Source of the DNA: Calditrichia bacterium
GTDB taxonomy: Bacteria > Calditrichota > Calditrichia > RBG-13-44-9 > J075
Assembly (NCBI GenBank): GCA_028284445.1
Contig: JANQRS010000069.1
Coordinates: forward strand, 81,123-145,122
Length of the DNA: 64,000 bases
Direction: 5' to 3'
Part shown: positions 38,073-47,828 of the stretch, piece after piece
Layout: every line of letters starts with the position of its first letter
Position numbering within the stretch: position 1 is the first letter of the stretch
Program-made: the position numbers and the translations under genes
Notes under the pieces: model-generated
The model's database searches: none
The model's input: the letters and a program-made list of their open reading frames with translations, nothing else
What the model was told of the DNA's origin: nothing

Positions 38073-38488
38073 GGATAAATTCCGAGGCTTAATTCCCACC
38101 TTTTGATTCCCTCTTCCAAATGTGATGTATTGCACTGACAATTTGACTGTTTTTCCTCATTTTCGTATGATTCCATTAGCCAGATTTATGACGATTAAGT
38201 GCCGTCCTACAGCTGTCGGTTGATACTTCCAAACATGCCGCACTGTCATAAAAACGGCTGATCGAATTCAAAAACAATTCATTCATATTGTGATCTACTG
38301 TTCCTGTTATGTGAACGCATTCTTTATTTTGTAAAACAATTCATTGCCGTAATCGATCTTTTTTTCCGCTTAAAGGCGGTAAGTTACTGAATACTAAGGG
38401 TTCAACAAGTGCCTGGAAGCGGCACATGCAAGAGCCTGCTTTGATTCGATAATGTGTTTAAATATGCAAATATTGTAATGAGGTGCCA

Positions 38489-41400
38489 GTGGCGCAATCT
38501 AATGAAATGGTAATGCTCAATAAAGGCGTAGAAGCCTGGAACAATTGGCGGCTGGAAAATCCGAAGAATGTCCTCAATTTCCGTCACGCGGACCTGAGCA
38601 AGCTGGATTTGAGTGGATATGATTTAAGTCGAATTGATTTTACCGAGGCCACTTTCAAAAAAACGGTTCTGGCGGATGCCAATCTCCAGGGTGGCACCTT
38701 CACTGAAGCTGTGTTTAGCAGTGCCAATTTGCGTAGCACGGACCTTCGTGGTGCAGATCTGCGCGAAGCCGAATTCAAAGACTGTGACCTAACCGGCGCC
38801 AACCTTGGTAATGCCAAACTGTTCAAAACCCAATTTGCCGATACTGCACTCGATGAATGCCGCGTCAATGGCATTTACACCTGGAAAACCGAACTCGATA
38901 ACACAAGTCAGAATTACCTGGTGTTGTCACGCCCCGGTGATCCACTCATTACTGTTGATAGTCTGGAAGTTGCAGAGCAACTCTCATCGCTTATTTATCC
39001 ACGAGAAAATACCTCGTCCGGAATTAATAACCTTGATACCGTCTTGCTGCTTGGCAATTTTACCCCGGGAAGATTAACCGCACTTTCTGCTGTGAAAGAC
39101 GGTCTGGTTCGACGTGGCTTTCTGCCGGTGCAACTTAGTAGCCGTAAGCTGGAAGCCGACTTCTTTGAGCGCATAAGCGACCGCCTAGCCCGCCGCTCCG
39201 GCTTTATCATAAGCGATTTGACGGAATCACAAGGCATGCTGGAGCTCATCGCCAATGTGATTCCCGATCTTGGTGGGGTAGAAGTGCAACCGATTGCACA
39301 TCGCGGTAGTACCGAGGTTGAAAGTATCCGCAAGTTCGAAAAGAAACCCTGGATGTTGCCACTCTATGAATACGATCAGAATGGGGTTGCCTCTCCGGGC
39401 AGTGAAACGGAAGCTGTTGACATTCAGGTCGCCTCCGGTGAAACCGAAGAAGCGGAATCACAATCTGTAGCAGAGCAGGCACCAAACCGGGTAGCGGAAG
39501 AAGTTGCCAATCGTCTTGCTGCTTATGAAGGTATTACCGCCGAGGAAGACCCTACGGATCCACTTGAATCGATGAGCGAGTCAATTGAACTGGCCTTGGA
39601 TATGCAAATGCCGGAATTGACTGATGATATTGCATTGGACGACCTTGGTGATCCGCTGCCGGAAACCGAAAGCAGGCCGGAAGAAACTGTTGAGCCAGAG
39701 CCTGAGACAGCTGAGCCGGATGCTGAGGAAGATGAAGCACTGCATCAAAACGGGGTTGTTCATCAGGAAGCGCAAATAGAAGAGCCAATTGAGGATCTTG
39801 CCGCTGAAGTTGAAGACCGTGAGGAACTCGCCGAAGAGATTGAATCGGAATTGTCACTGAACGTCGGGGAAGTAGAGACTTCCGATGAGGCCCCTGAAGC
39901 GACGGACCAGTTGGTCGTGGAATCTGAAAGCATTGAACTCAGTGATGAATCGGAGAGCATCGATCTGGCTGATGTGGAAGAAGTAGCTGAAGAAACAATT
40001 GTTGTTGAAGCCGAAGAGCCTGAAACGGCAGAAGACCTTGATTTAGCTGAAGAAGCAGACAGCTCTGCAGATGCGGATGCCGAGACAGAAGTGAAAATAG
40101 AAGAGGTGCAGGAAGATGCCGTCGAGGAACCGGTTAGAGAAGATCTGGAAGTGGAAGAAGATAGCGAAGATCTTGAAGATTCTGTAGACGAGCCGTTGGT
40201 CATCGAGAAACATGATCCGGAAGAATCCGAAGAGGACGTGATTGATCCCTTCCGGCGGGATGAAGAGGAAACCGTCGCCGATTGGGATGAGGTAGAAGGC
40301 CAGGCTTCGAATGAACCTGCTGATTCCGATAAGGATCCCGAGGCATATGCTGCGTCTATCCGCAAGCGCCTGGAAGAAGATGCCGTTGGCAAGACTGTTA
40401 TCATCCGTGAAGACGATCCGGCTGCTGCAGCCGCAGCAATTGCCCGCCAAAGCCGCGGTATCAGTCCCTTGCTGGCTGCGATGCTGGGCATATTGACGCT
40501 TGCGACCATTGCCGGCGGCGCATATTACTACTGGTTGAGTCTGCACCTGGATTTTGATGTCGTTGTGCCTCGTTCTGCCGGCGCCTACGTATTCATCGAT
40601 GGCGAGCGCATTACGGAAAGCTCCGAAAGCGGAGAGAATGTTCACTTTCATTTGCGCAACATTATGTCCGGGGACTATCGCCTCTCGGTATATCCAACCC
40701 AGCTGAACGATATTCGTGAGCGTGAATTTACCCGCTTAAAAGCGATTCATCAGCGCATAGCGGTCTCCAGCGACAATAACAGCCAATTTGTGGTAGATGA
40801 CCTGGAAACGCTCTATTCAGTGCGACATGTTGAAACCGGTAAATTGCCGAACATCAACATGGCTGGTGACGAGATTGTTTTCATCAAGCCGTCAGAGCCA
40901 AATATAGAAAATGCGCTGTTGCGGGATGTCCACATTTATAACATCGAGACAGAGCAGTCCCGCCGCGTTACCATTCGCAATCAGCCGGGAACAAATTGGG
41001 AACGGCCACATCTCCTCAATGATGGTCAGCAGATTTTTCTCTCAGCTGAGCGTTTCCAGGGACAACCGCCTTATTTTCTGGAAATTGGCGTCGATACTAT
41101 CAAAGCAATCCCGATTCGTGCCAAGAACCTGAATTTTCAACCGCTGCCCCTGCCTAACTTCAAGGGGGTTGCCGTCGAGAACAAACTGTTCGGTCCGGAT
41201 GGGAAGTATTTGCAGACTTTTTATGATCGCGTGCCTTATACCGGGCAGTTATTCAGTGCCGGTAACGATGGTGTTCTATTTTACGAAGAAGAAGAGATTA
41301 ACGGACGCAAGACAGGGCGTCTGAATACCGTCTACGTCAATCTCGGCGAATTGAATTCCCGGGTGATTATGAAAGTTAGCAAGAGCAATAATCCGCCCTT

Positions 41401-41695
41401 CCTGTCTGCGACGGAAAATGGTCAGCATGTGGTCCTGAGCGATTATGTCGGTTTGAATTTTGAGCTGGCAACGACCGTCAAATTGTGGTCAGATAGCATA
41501 GCTGTTCCCTTGACCAACTCGTTCAAGGATGGCATGGGGGAATATGCTGACGGTGCACAGTACCACAAAGTTGAAGCACGTGCAGATGGTCAGGCACGCA
41601 GGATTGTATTTGAATATGAAAGCAAGATTTATCTGATTGAACTTGCACCTGGCGTGACGACAAAAGAAATACGCCGGGCCAATGTCAATTTATAA
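38489..41695 (+). CDS. Pentapeptide-repeat / TIR-like / TM / PEGA / propeller protein
   Basis: About 1068 residues with an unusual layout. Residues ~30-130 are pentapeptide repeats (DLSGYDLSRIDF, ANLRSTDLRGADLREAEF). Residues ~184-300 match the TIR-like domain often found after pentapeptide repeats in cyanobacteria (TVLLLGNFTPGRLTALSAVK, SGFIISDLTES, KKPWMLPLYEY). A Glu/Asp-rich linker of over 300 residues follows, then one TM helix (about 660-683). After that comes a PEGA-like domain (AGAYVFIDGERI ... GDYRLSVYP) and a ~300-residue WD40/TolB-like propeller. The N-terminal half is therefore probably cytoplasmic and the C-terminal half periplasmic. I use the GTG at 38489 with GAGG upstream. A transmembrane sensor or signalling role is inference. 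Confidence 0.8.
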   Translation: MAQSNEMVMLNKGVEAWNNWRLENPKNVLNFRHADLSKLDLSGYDLSRIDFTEATFKKTVLADANLQGGTFTEAVFSSANLRSTDLRGADLREAEFKDCDLTGANLGNAKLFKTQFADTALDECRVNGIYTWKTELDNTSQNYLVLSRPGDPLITVDSLEVAEQLSSLIYPRENTSSGINNLDTVLLLGNFTPGRLTALSAVKDGLVRRGFLPVQLSSRKLEADFFERISDRLARRSGFIISDLTESQGMLELIANVIPDLGGVEVQPIAHRGSTEVESIRKFEKKPWMLPLYEYDQNGVASPGSETEAVDIQVASGETEEAESQSVAEQAPNRVAEEVANRLAAYEGITAEEDPTDPLESMSESIELALDMQMPELTDDIALDDLGDPLPETESRPEETVEPEPETAEPDAEEDEALHQNGVVHQEAQIEEPIEDLAAEVEDREELAEEIESELSLNVGEVETSDEAPEATDQLVVESESIELSDESESIDLADVEEVAEETIVVEAEEPETAEDLDLAEEADSSADADAETEVKIEEVQEDAVEEPVREDLEVEEDSEDLEDSVDEPLVIEKHDPEESEEDVIDPFRRDEEETVADWDEVEGQASNEPADSDKDPEAYAASIRKRLEEDAVGKTVIIREDDPAAAAAAIARQSRGISPLLAAMLGILTLATIAGGAYYYWLSLHLDFDVVVPRSAGAYVFIDGERITESSESGENVHFHLRNIMSGDYRLSVYPTQLNDIREREFTRLKAIHQRIAVSSDNNSQFVVDDLETLYSVRHVETGKLPNINMAGDEIVFIKPSEPNIENALLRDVHIYNIETEQSRRVTIRNQPGTNWERPHLLNDGQQIFLSAERFQGQPPYFLEIGVDTIKAIPIRAKNLNFQPLPLPNFKGVAVENKLFGPDGKYLQTFYDRVPYTGQLFSAGNDGVLFYEEEEINGRKTGRLNTVYVNLGELNSRVIMKVSKSNNPPFLSATENGQHVVLSDYVGLNFELATTVKLWSDSIAVPLTNSFKDGMGEYADGAQYHKVEARADGQARRIVFEYESKIYLIELAPGVTTKEIRRANVNL

Positions 41696-41834
41696 GCTTT
41701 TCAGTGCAACAATGGTCTCAAAATCCTTACCGCAGGGAATTTTCCTGCGTGAATCAAACAACTATCCGGGGTAAGCTGTCCTGCCAGTAAGAGAAACTTC
41801 AGATTGTGATCCCATTACAGAGGGATTCTCCGCA

Positions 41835-44291
41835 ATGAAGGGCGGGCGAATCGTGCCGGTCCTTGGCACTTATTTGTATAGCCTCGGCATTTTCCTCATG
41901 ACAGCCTGTGGTCCGCAGGCGCCTAATTTTCTTGTTTCAAATGTCAGTGAATTTTACGCTGCTGTAAGCAACGCCGCTCCCGGGGATACCATCACCCTGG
42001 CAAACGGGGAATGGACGGATGCAGATTTACTCTTTGATGCAGACGGGCGTTCCGACGCACCCATTTTGCTGCAGGCGCAGGAAGCAGGTAAAGTCATTCT
42101 CAGCGGCCGCTCGCGATTACGTATCGCCGGACAGTATTTAGTGGTTTCCGGTTTGAGTTTCAGAGATGGCCAAACACCTGGTCCGGCGGTGATAGAGTTT
42201 CGCAAGGACCCAAGCCGTGTTGCCAGTTTTTGCCGCGTAACCAATTGCCTGATCGAAGACTATAACCAGGCGGATCGCTATCAGGAAGACGCCTGGGTGC
42301 TCCTCTATGGAAAGCGAAATCGCTTCGACCACAATGCCATCTCCGGCAAAAAAAACATCGGTCCGACGCTCGCTGTTCGGATTAACGACCTGCAAGACCG
42401 CCAAAATCAACATTATATCGACCATAACTACTTTGGCCCGCGGCCGTGCCTTGGTGCAGACGGTGGCGAGACGATAGAGATCGGTTCAAGCGCATCCGCG
42501 ATGTTTGCCTCAAATACCATTATAGAAGAGAACTTCTTTGAGCATTGCAATGGTGAGACAGAGCTATTGGCATTGCGAGCTTCTGATAATGTGGTTCGAC
42601 GCAATACCTTCCTTGAATCTGAAGGCACTGTGGCATTGGGGGACGGGCAGCGCAATTTGGTCTATGAGAATTTCTTCCTCGGGAATCGCAAGCCGGAGAG
42701 CGGCGGGGTGCGGATCGCCGGACGGGCGCATCATGTTTTTAATAATTACTTTTTTGGCCTAACCGGAGAGGGACATCGCGCGGCGCTTGCTATAATGAAT
42801 GGTGTTGAGAATCCTTTACCGGATCAACATGGCCCGGCGGCAGATTGCATTATCGCCAACAATACCTTTATTGACTGTGATCATGTCCAATTTGGTGTAG
42901 GCAGCGACTATGAAAAAAATGCTAGTCCCGATAACATCCTCATTGCTAATAATCTCTTCTTCAATGAAAGTCTGCCTAAGGTTTTTGAAACGCTTGATGA
43001 AATTGATGGATTCAGTTTTGTCGGCAATGTTGATCGCGTGAAGCGTCGGCAGTATCTCGGACGCGGGTTCCAGACCATTGATCCGGGCTTCGGTATCAAT
43101 GCCTACGGCATTTACGCACCGACCAATCCCCGCGTCAGTAACGTGCGTGTTCGCAAATTCGAATTTATTGAAAACGATATTACCGGCGTTCGGCGTGAAG
43201 GACAACTCTCGGCAGGCGTTGTTCAGGTCGAGAACGGGAGTCAGGCAAAGCCCTGGGCAACGAAATTGAATAGCGGACCCTACTGGTCCGTGCCGTCTGC
43301 TGAGAAGATTCAACGTGGCACCGGCGCAGTGATCAAAGCGGGTACCGAAGCCGGGCAATTACAAAAGGCCATCGAAAAAGCGCGGCCCGGCGACATTGTT
43401 GAATTGACCTCGCCCGGCACCTATCGCATGGAAAATACCCTCATCATTGATCAACCGCTGGTTATTCGCGCACGCCGTGGCCTAACACAACGGCCACGCT
43501 TGAGCTATGGGGGCAAAGAGAGCGGCTATGCATTCATCGAGCTACGGAACGGCGCCGATTTGATGATTGACGGATTGGCTTTTGAAGGAATATCGGATGA
43601 TGGGCACATGGTCGAAAGCGCCATTCGAAGCAGTCGCCAGCCAATGATTGAGCATTACAAATTGTTCGTCAATAATAGCGAGTTTTACCGCTTCCGCACG
43701 GCAGCCAATAGCGCCTTTAAGGCCTATCGCAACACCTTCGCGGACACTCTTCTTTTTAATAATTGCGCCTTTTATGATATCACCGGGACGGCCATCGACG
43801 TGGCCGCTGAGACAAATGACCTGGGCCAATACAATGCGGAGACTGTTATCATCGACAATTGCATTTTTCGCAATATCAGCGGTCCGGCACTTGATCTATA
43901 TCGCGGCGGTTTTGACCACAACACCACCGGGCCAACGCTGCTCGTCGACCATTCCATTTTTGACAACGTCAATAATCGTGAATTGGGAACCGTGCTGCGC
44001 CTGCTGGGGGTACAGCAAGTTGAGGTGCGGAACTCTATCTTCTTTGAATCCGGCCGCGGTGGTCGATCCATCAAGCTGGAGGAAAGCCGTCAACATAGCG
44101 TTAATGTGCATCATTGCAATTTTTATCGCGCCGGCGAAATTGAATCTTTCTACGATGATGTTACCGGGCGCGGGATGAAACGCGTAAACCCGGGCTTTAT
44201 TGCCCCAGACAAGCTTGACTACCGCGTCAGTTCTACCTCCGGCCTGGTCGGCCGAGCCGATGACGGAAATAGTATTGGGCTGCGACGGTAG
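41835..44291 (+). CDS. PL6-family (chondroitinase B/alginate lyase-like) lipoprotein, catalytic residues altered
   Basis: 818 residues with lipobox LMTAC (Cys25), so surface or periplasm anchored. Two right-handed beta-helix halves (about 35-490 and 500-815) match two-domain PL6 enzymes. The first half keeps the Ca2+-binding glutamates (GETELL, Glu241 and Glu243) and family landmarks (GGVRIAGRAHHVFNNYFFGL, ALAIMNGVENP). At the catalytic lysine position it has Arg248 (ALRASDN), and at the catalytic arginine position Gly269 (TVALGDGQR). It may thus bind rather than cleave uronate polysaccharides, or use a shifted mechanism. GAGGG precedes the ATG by 10 bases. Confidence 0.82.
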   Translation: MKGGRIVPVLGTYLYSLGIFLMTACGPQAPNFLVSNVSEFYAAVSNAAPGDTITLANGEWTDADLLFDADGRSDAPILLQAQEAGKVILSGRSRLRIAGQYLVVSGLSFRDGQTPGPAVIEFRKDPSRVASFCRVTNCLIEDYNQADRYQEDAWVLLYGKRNRFDHNAISGKKNIGPTLAVRINDLQDRQNQHYIDHNYFGPRPCLGADGGETIEIGSSASAMFASNTIIEENFFEHCNGETELLALRASDNVVRRNTFLESEGTVALGDGQRNLVYENFFLGNRKPESGGVRIAGRAHHVFNNYFFGLTGEGHRAALAIMNGVENPLPDQHGPAADCIIANNTFIDCDHVQFGVGSDYEKNASPDNILIANNLFFNESLPKVFETLDEIDGFSFVGNVDRVKRRQYLGRGFQTIDPGFGINAYGIYAPTNPRVSNVRVRKFEFIENDITGVRREGQLSAGVVQVENGSQAKPWATKLNSGPYWSVPSAEKIQRGTGAVIKAGTEAGQLQKAIEKARPGDIVELTSPGTYRMENTLIIDQPLVIRARRGLTQRPRLSYGGKESGYAFIELRNGADLMIDGLAFEGISDDGHMVESAIRSSRQPMIEHYKLFVNNSEFYRFRTAANSAFKAYRNTFADTLLFNNCAFYDITGTAIDVAAETNDLGQYNAETVIIDNCIFRNISGPALDLYRGGFDHNTTGPTLLVDHSIFDNVNNRELGTVLRLLGVQQVEVRNSIFFESGRGGRSIKLEESRQHSVNVHHCNFYRAGEIESFYDDVTGRGMKRVNPGFIAPDKLDYRVSSTSGLVGRADDGNSIGLRR

Positions 44292-44547
44292 ACCGCCCGC
44301 CTTCTTCCCATAATACTGCAACCCAGAGGTTCGTTGCACCCAATCAATGGGTGGTTTGCCAAGCCTGAGTGCAGAAAATCCAAATGACGACTTTGTTGCA
44401 GAAAAAATGTCTCGGAATGATTTGTTTTCAACTCGTCCCTCCATCAAGGAATTGACCCGAACTACTTTCCACAAACCTGTGGACTCTCATAAAGTTTCCC
44501 CGTAAGTTGTGGGCTGACTTTTATTGCAGACACGAGGGCCACATTCA

Positions 44548-45939
44548 TTGCGATCTTCCTCCGGCGGAGCCGCCGCCAACTCCAAGAACGGCATGCGCGA
44601 GCAAATCCTCACCGATAGCCTCTGGCGACTGCTCTTCAAGTTGTCGATCCCCGGGGTGCTGGGGATGTCCATTGGGGCAGTGAACGGCTTTGTCGACGGC
44701 ATCTATGTCGGGCAGTTTGTCGGACAGGACGGCCTTGCCGCTATCTCGGTCGTATTTCCCTTAACCATTTTGACCTCCGGCCTTGCCTCCATGATAGGGG
44801 TCGGCTCATCGTCGGTGCTGAGCCGCGCTATCGGTTCCCAGGACATTGCCACCCAGGAGCGCGTATTCGGCAATCTCACCGCCCTGACGTTTCTGGTCGG
44901 AGTAATTTTTGCCTCGCTCGGCTATTACTTTGCCCCGGAGCTTGTTGGCTTTATGGGGGCGGACGGGAATGTGCTGGATCTCGGCGTCCGCTACTATCGC
45001 ATCCTCATGATTGGGATGTTCTTTCAGCTGTTTGGCGTGGCGGCCAATATGCTGATTCGCGCAGAAGGAAAGCTGAAAGAGGCAATGACCTTTGCTGCCA
45101 GCAGTATGTTCCTCAACATGCTGATTACCCCGGTGTTTATATTGAAATTCGGCTGGGATATAGAGGGGGCTGCTGCCGGCACCATCACTGCCATATTTAT
45201 CTACAGCATCATCAACGTCATATATTTTGCCACCGGCCGCAGCACCTTCCCGGTCAATTTCCGTAAAATCAAACTGGATATGACCATCCTGCCGGAAGTG
45301 CTTTCTGTTGGTGTGTCAGCTATGATGATGCAGCTGACATTCTTTGTGCAGCAATCGGTTATCTTCAAGTCCGTTGCCCACTACGGCGGCGACAGAGACA
45401 TTGCATTTATGGGTGCCTGCTACCGGGTGTTTATGCTGGCCATTGTGCCGATTTGGGGTCTCTCGCAGGCCTTCCAGCCGGTTGCCGGGATCAACTACGG
45501 CGCCGCTGCCTATCTGCGGGTGAAAGAGGCGACCAAAACCTTCGCTAAGGGCGGAACCATACTGGTTACCCTGGTATGGATGCTCTTGCAGATATTCCCA
45601 ACGACAATCTTGGGCTGGCTGATGCCGGAAACGACATTTGATGAAGCTGATCTCTTCAATTTTCGCATGCTCTTCCTTACCTTACCGGGTATGCCGCTTT
45701 TCTTCATCGGCATGACGCTGTTCCAGGCCATCGGCAATGGCAAGACCGCCGCCATTTTGCTGGTGGCTCGTCAGGTATTGATATTTATTCCAATCGCCCT
45801 GGTTCTTCCATATTTCCTGGGATTAAGCGGTATTTACATCAGTATTTTTTTGAGCGACGTGCTGGTTTTTCTACTCGTCATCTGGATACTGTGGCGGGAG
45901 TTTCGCGTATTAACAAATAAGACCGGTGAGGTCAAATGA
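44548..45939 (+). CDS. MATE-family multidrug/cation efflux pump
   Basis: About 463 residues with 12 TM helices in two homologous halves, as in MATE exporters (FKLSIPGVLGMSIGAVNGFV, DGIYVGQFVGQDGLAAISVV, then SVGVSAMMMQLTFFVQQSVI in the second half). It would expel drugs or other organic compounds using Na+ or H+. The start is uncertain: a TTG at 44548 has GAGGG nine bases upstream, while an ATG at 44593 lacks a site but would still leave all helices. The end overlaps the next gene by 4 bases (ATGA). The 44292-44547 gap shows nothing recognisable. Confidence 0.9.
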   Translation: MRSSSGGAAANSKNGMREQILTDSLWRLLFKLSIPGVLGMSIGAVNGFVDGIYVGQFVGQDGLAAISVVFPLTILTSGLASMIGVGSSSVLSRAIGSQDIATQERVFGNLTALTFLVGVIFASLGYYFAPELVGFMGADGNVLDLGVRYYRILMIGMFFQLFGVAANMLIRAEGKLKEAMTFAASSMFLNMLITPVFILKFGWDIEGAAAGTITAIFIYSIINVIYFATGRSTFPVNFRKIKLDMTILPEVLSVGVSAMMMQLTFFVQQSVIFKSVAHYGGDRDIAFMGACYRVFMLAIVPIWGLSQAFQPVAGINYGAAAYLRVKEATKTFAKGGTILVTLVWMLLQIFPTTILGWLMPETTFDEADLFNFRMLFLTLPGMPLFFIGMTLFQAIGNGKTAAILLVARQVLIFIPIALVLPYFLGLSGIYISIFLSDVLVFLLVIWILWREFRVLTNKTGEVK

Positions 45940-46625
45940 GCGATTTTCAGAATCACCCGCTGGTAGTTGCATTGATCGCGGCCCTTGAAGAGGCTGCTGA
46001 TCCTGTGATTGCTGAGCAAATGCAGGCATATATGAAAACGGATGCGCCCTTCTATGGCGTGAAGGCGCCGATTCGCCAGGCCCAGCTCAAGAAAATTGCC
46101 GCAGACTTTAAGACGTTGAAGCCGGAAGAATATGAAGGCATTGTGCTTGCCCTATGGCATCACAGCCACCGGGAAGTACAGTACCAGGGGCTTGACATCG
46201 CTGAACGCTACAAGAAGTGTCGCACACTCGATGCCTGGCCATTGTACAAGAAACTGATGCAGGAATGCACCTGGTGGGATACCCTGGATTTTGTTGCCGG
46301 TCGGCTGATGAGTCCGCTTTTGTTGAAGCATCGTGAGTTGGAGGCGGAAGTAGCTGCCTGGGCGGCTGATGAGAATTTCTGGGTGAGGCGGGCATCTCTC
46401 TTAGCGCACCTTAAACATCGGGGCGACATGAATATCGCTCTGCTTGAAGAGACAATCCTGAAGCTGGCCCATGAGGAGGAGTTCTTTATCCGCAAAGCTA
46501 TTGGTTGGATTTTGCGCGAATATAGCAAATACAATGCTGAGTGGGTTCGCAGTTTTGTGACAAAACATGAACAGGAGCTTTCGGGCTTGAGTAAGCGTGA
46601 AGCGTTGAAGCGAATAGGAAACTAA
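45936..46625 (+). CDS. AlkD-like DNA glycosylase (DNA alkylation repair)
   Basis: 229 residues of HEAT-like helical repeats. The family excises positively charged alkylated purines without flipping the base. Key residues are visible: the Trp-Trp-Asp of TWWDTLDFVAGRL, the Arg pair of FWVRRASLL and the Trp of IRKAIGWILREY. The start overlaps the MATE stop (ATGA), and the next gene begins 3 bases later, so the three genes are translated together. A link to efflux of an alkylating compound is possible but unproven. Confidence 0.9.
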   Translation: MSDFQNHPLVVALIAALEEAADPVIAEQMQAYMKTDAPFYGVKAPIRQAQLKKIAADFKTLKPEEYEGIVLALWHHSHREVQYQGLDIAERYKKCRTLDAWPLYKKLMQECTWWDTLDFVAGRLMSPLLLKHRELEAEVAAWAADENFWVRRASLLAHLKHRGDMNIALLEETILKLAHEEEFFIRKAIGWILREYSKYNAEWVRSFVTKHEQELSGLSKREALKRIGN

Positions 46626-46628
46626 GCG

Positions 46629-47249
46629 ATGACAGAAAAGCAGATTATTCACGATTGGCTGTCCGGGACGGATATCTACTTGATTGACCAAATTCTCAGG
46701 GGCCGCCTCGATGGTATGCAGCGCATCCTGGACGCCGGCTGTGGCGCCGGACGTAACCTTACCTGGTTTCTACGAGGCGGGTTTGATGTCTATGGTATTG
46801 ATCGCGATCCACTGGCGGTGGAGATGGTGCGCGCCAGCGCCGGGCAGCTTGGCTGTGAGACGCCGGATGAAAATTTTCTCCAAGGTCATGTAGAAAGCAT
46901 GCCCTGGCCTGATAATCACTTCGATATGGTCATCAGCAGTGCGGTATTACATTTTGCAGAAAATACAGAGCAGTTTGACAAAATGGTAGAAGAGATGTGG
47001 CGGGTATTAAGTCCTGACGGCATTTTCTTTGCTCGCCTGACATCCGACATTGGCCTGGAGAACAAAATCAAACATGTTGCCAGCCAGATTTATGAAATTC
47101 CCGATGGCAGTCAACGCTATTTGGTCAACCAGCAGCAGCTCCTGGCGCTTGCAAAGAAGCTCGGTGGTGAGTTTCTCGATCCGATTAAGACAACCAACGT
47201 GCAAGACCTTCGCTGTATGACAACTATTGTATTGAGGAAAGTTGGTTAA
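46629..47249 (+). CDS. Class I SAM-dependent methyltransferase
   Basis: 206 residues. Motif I ILDAGCGAGRNLTWFL, the acidic cofactor residue in VYGIDRDPLAVEM, motif post-II HVESMPWPDNHFDMVIS and VLSPDGIFFARL define a Rossmann-type methyltransferase of the UbiE/TehB-like class. It starts 3 bases after the AlkD-like gene. The substrate is unknown. The 138-base gap that follows holds a palindromic repeat. Confidence 0.88.
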   Translation: MTEKQIIHDWLSGTDIYLIDQILRGRLDGMQRILDAGCGAGRNLTWFLRGGFDVYGIDRDPLAVEMVRASAGQLGCETPDENFLQGHVESMPWPDNHFDMVISSAVLHFAENTEQFDKMVEEMWRVLSPDGIFFARLTSDIGLENKIKHVASQIYEIPDGSQRYLVNQQQLLALAKKLGGEFLDPIKTTNVQDLRCMTTIVLRKVG

Positions 47250-47266
47250 GTTGATTCTTCTTGGTA

Positions 47267-47306
47267 TTCACATCCCCCTTCGAAGGGGCATAAAGGGGGA
47301 TGTGAA
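47267..47306. repeat. Palindromic repeat, TTCGAA class, with one inner arm deleted
   Basis: Outer arms TTCACATCCCCC / GGGGGATGTGAA are perfect, but the left inner arm (N5-CCCCC) present in full copies is missing, so the TTCGAA centre is off-centre. Confidence 0.88.
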
Positions 47307-47387
47307 AGAGATAGAACAACTATTATCAAATTTGATGTAAATCCTGTCTATCCTGTCAAATTATTTTACCCCTATCCGAGGCAAAAT

Positions 47388-47828
47388 ATGAGCGACTCAC
47401 ACTTTCGCCGTTTGGAAAAAATGTATCAAGATGCCAATTGCAACGCAGGGCTTGATATCCAGCTGACGATCAGCAAGGGAGCGGCGCAGATTATTCTGCC
47501 CGTAAAAGACACGTTCTTTCATGCCGCCGATGCTGTGCACGGTGCCTACTACTTTAAGGCGCTGGATGATGCCACTTTCTTTAGCGCTAACTCCCTGGTG
47601 GAAGATGTGTTTGTGCTGACCTCAAGTTTCAATCTATACTTCACCCGACCCATTACCAAGGGGCAGATGCGTGCCGAGGGCAAGGTGGTCAGCAATTCGA
47701 AGCGGGTGATTGTAGCGGAAGGAATTCTCTACGATGCGCGTGATCGCGAAATTGCCCGTGGGAGCGGCAGCTTTATGCGCAGCCGGATTCCACTTGACGA
47801 CAAGGTTGGATACGATGGCCGAAAATAA
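47388..47828 (+). CDS. Hotdog-fold thioesterase (PaaI-like)
   Basis: 146 residues with the hotdog pattern: a central helix with HGAYYFKALDDATFFSANSL, followed by beta strands (DVFVLTSSFNLYFTRPITKG, RAEGKVVSNSKRVIVAEGIL). The family hydrolyses acyl-CoA thioesters. It overlaps the next small gene by 14 bases, which suggests coupled translation. The acyl substrate is not predictable. Confidence 0.85.
   Translation: MSDSHFRRLEKMYQDANCNAGLDIQLTISKGAAQIILPVKDTFFHAADAVHGAYYFKALDDATFFSANSLVEDVFVLTSSFNLYFTRPITKGQMRAEGKVVSNSKRVIVAEGILYDARDREIARGSGSFMRSRIPLDDKVGYDGRK

Noticed and set aside
39763..40651. Ser-rich 200-250 codon minus-strand frames
   Set aside because: Reverse reading of the Glu/Asp-rich linker codons.
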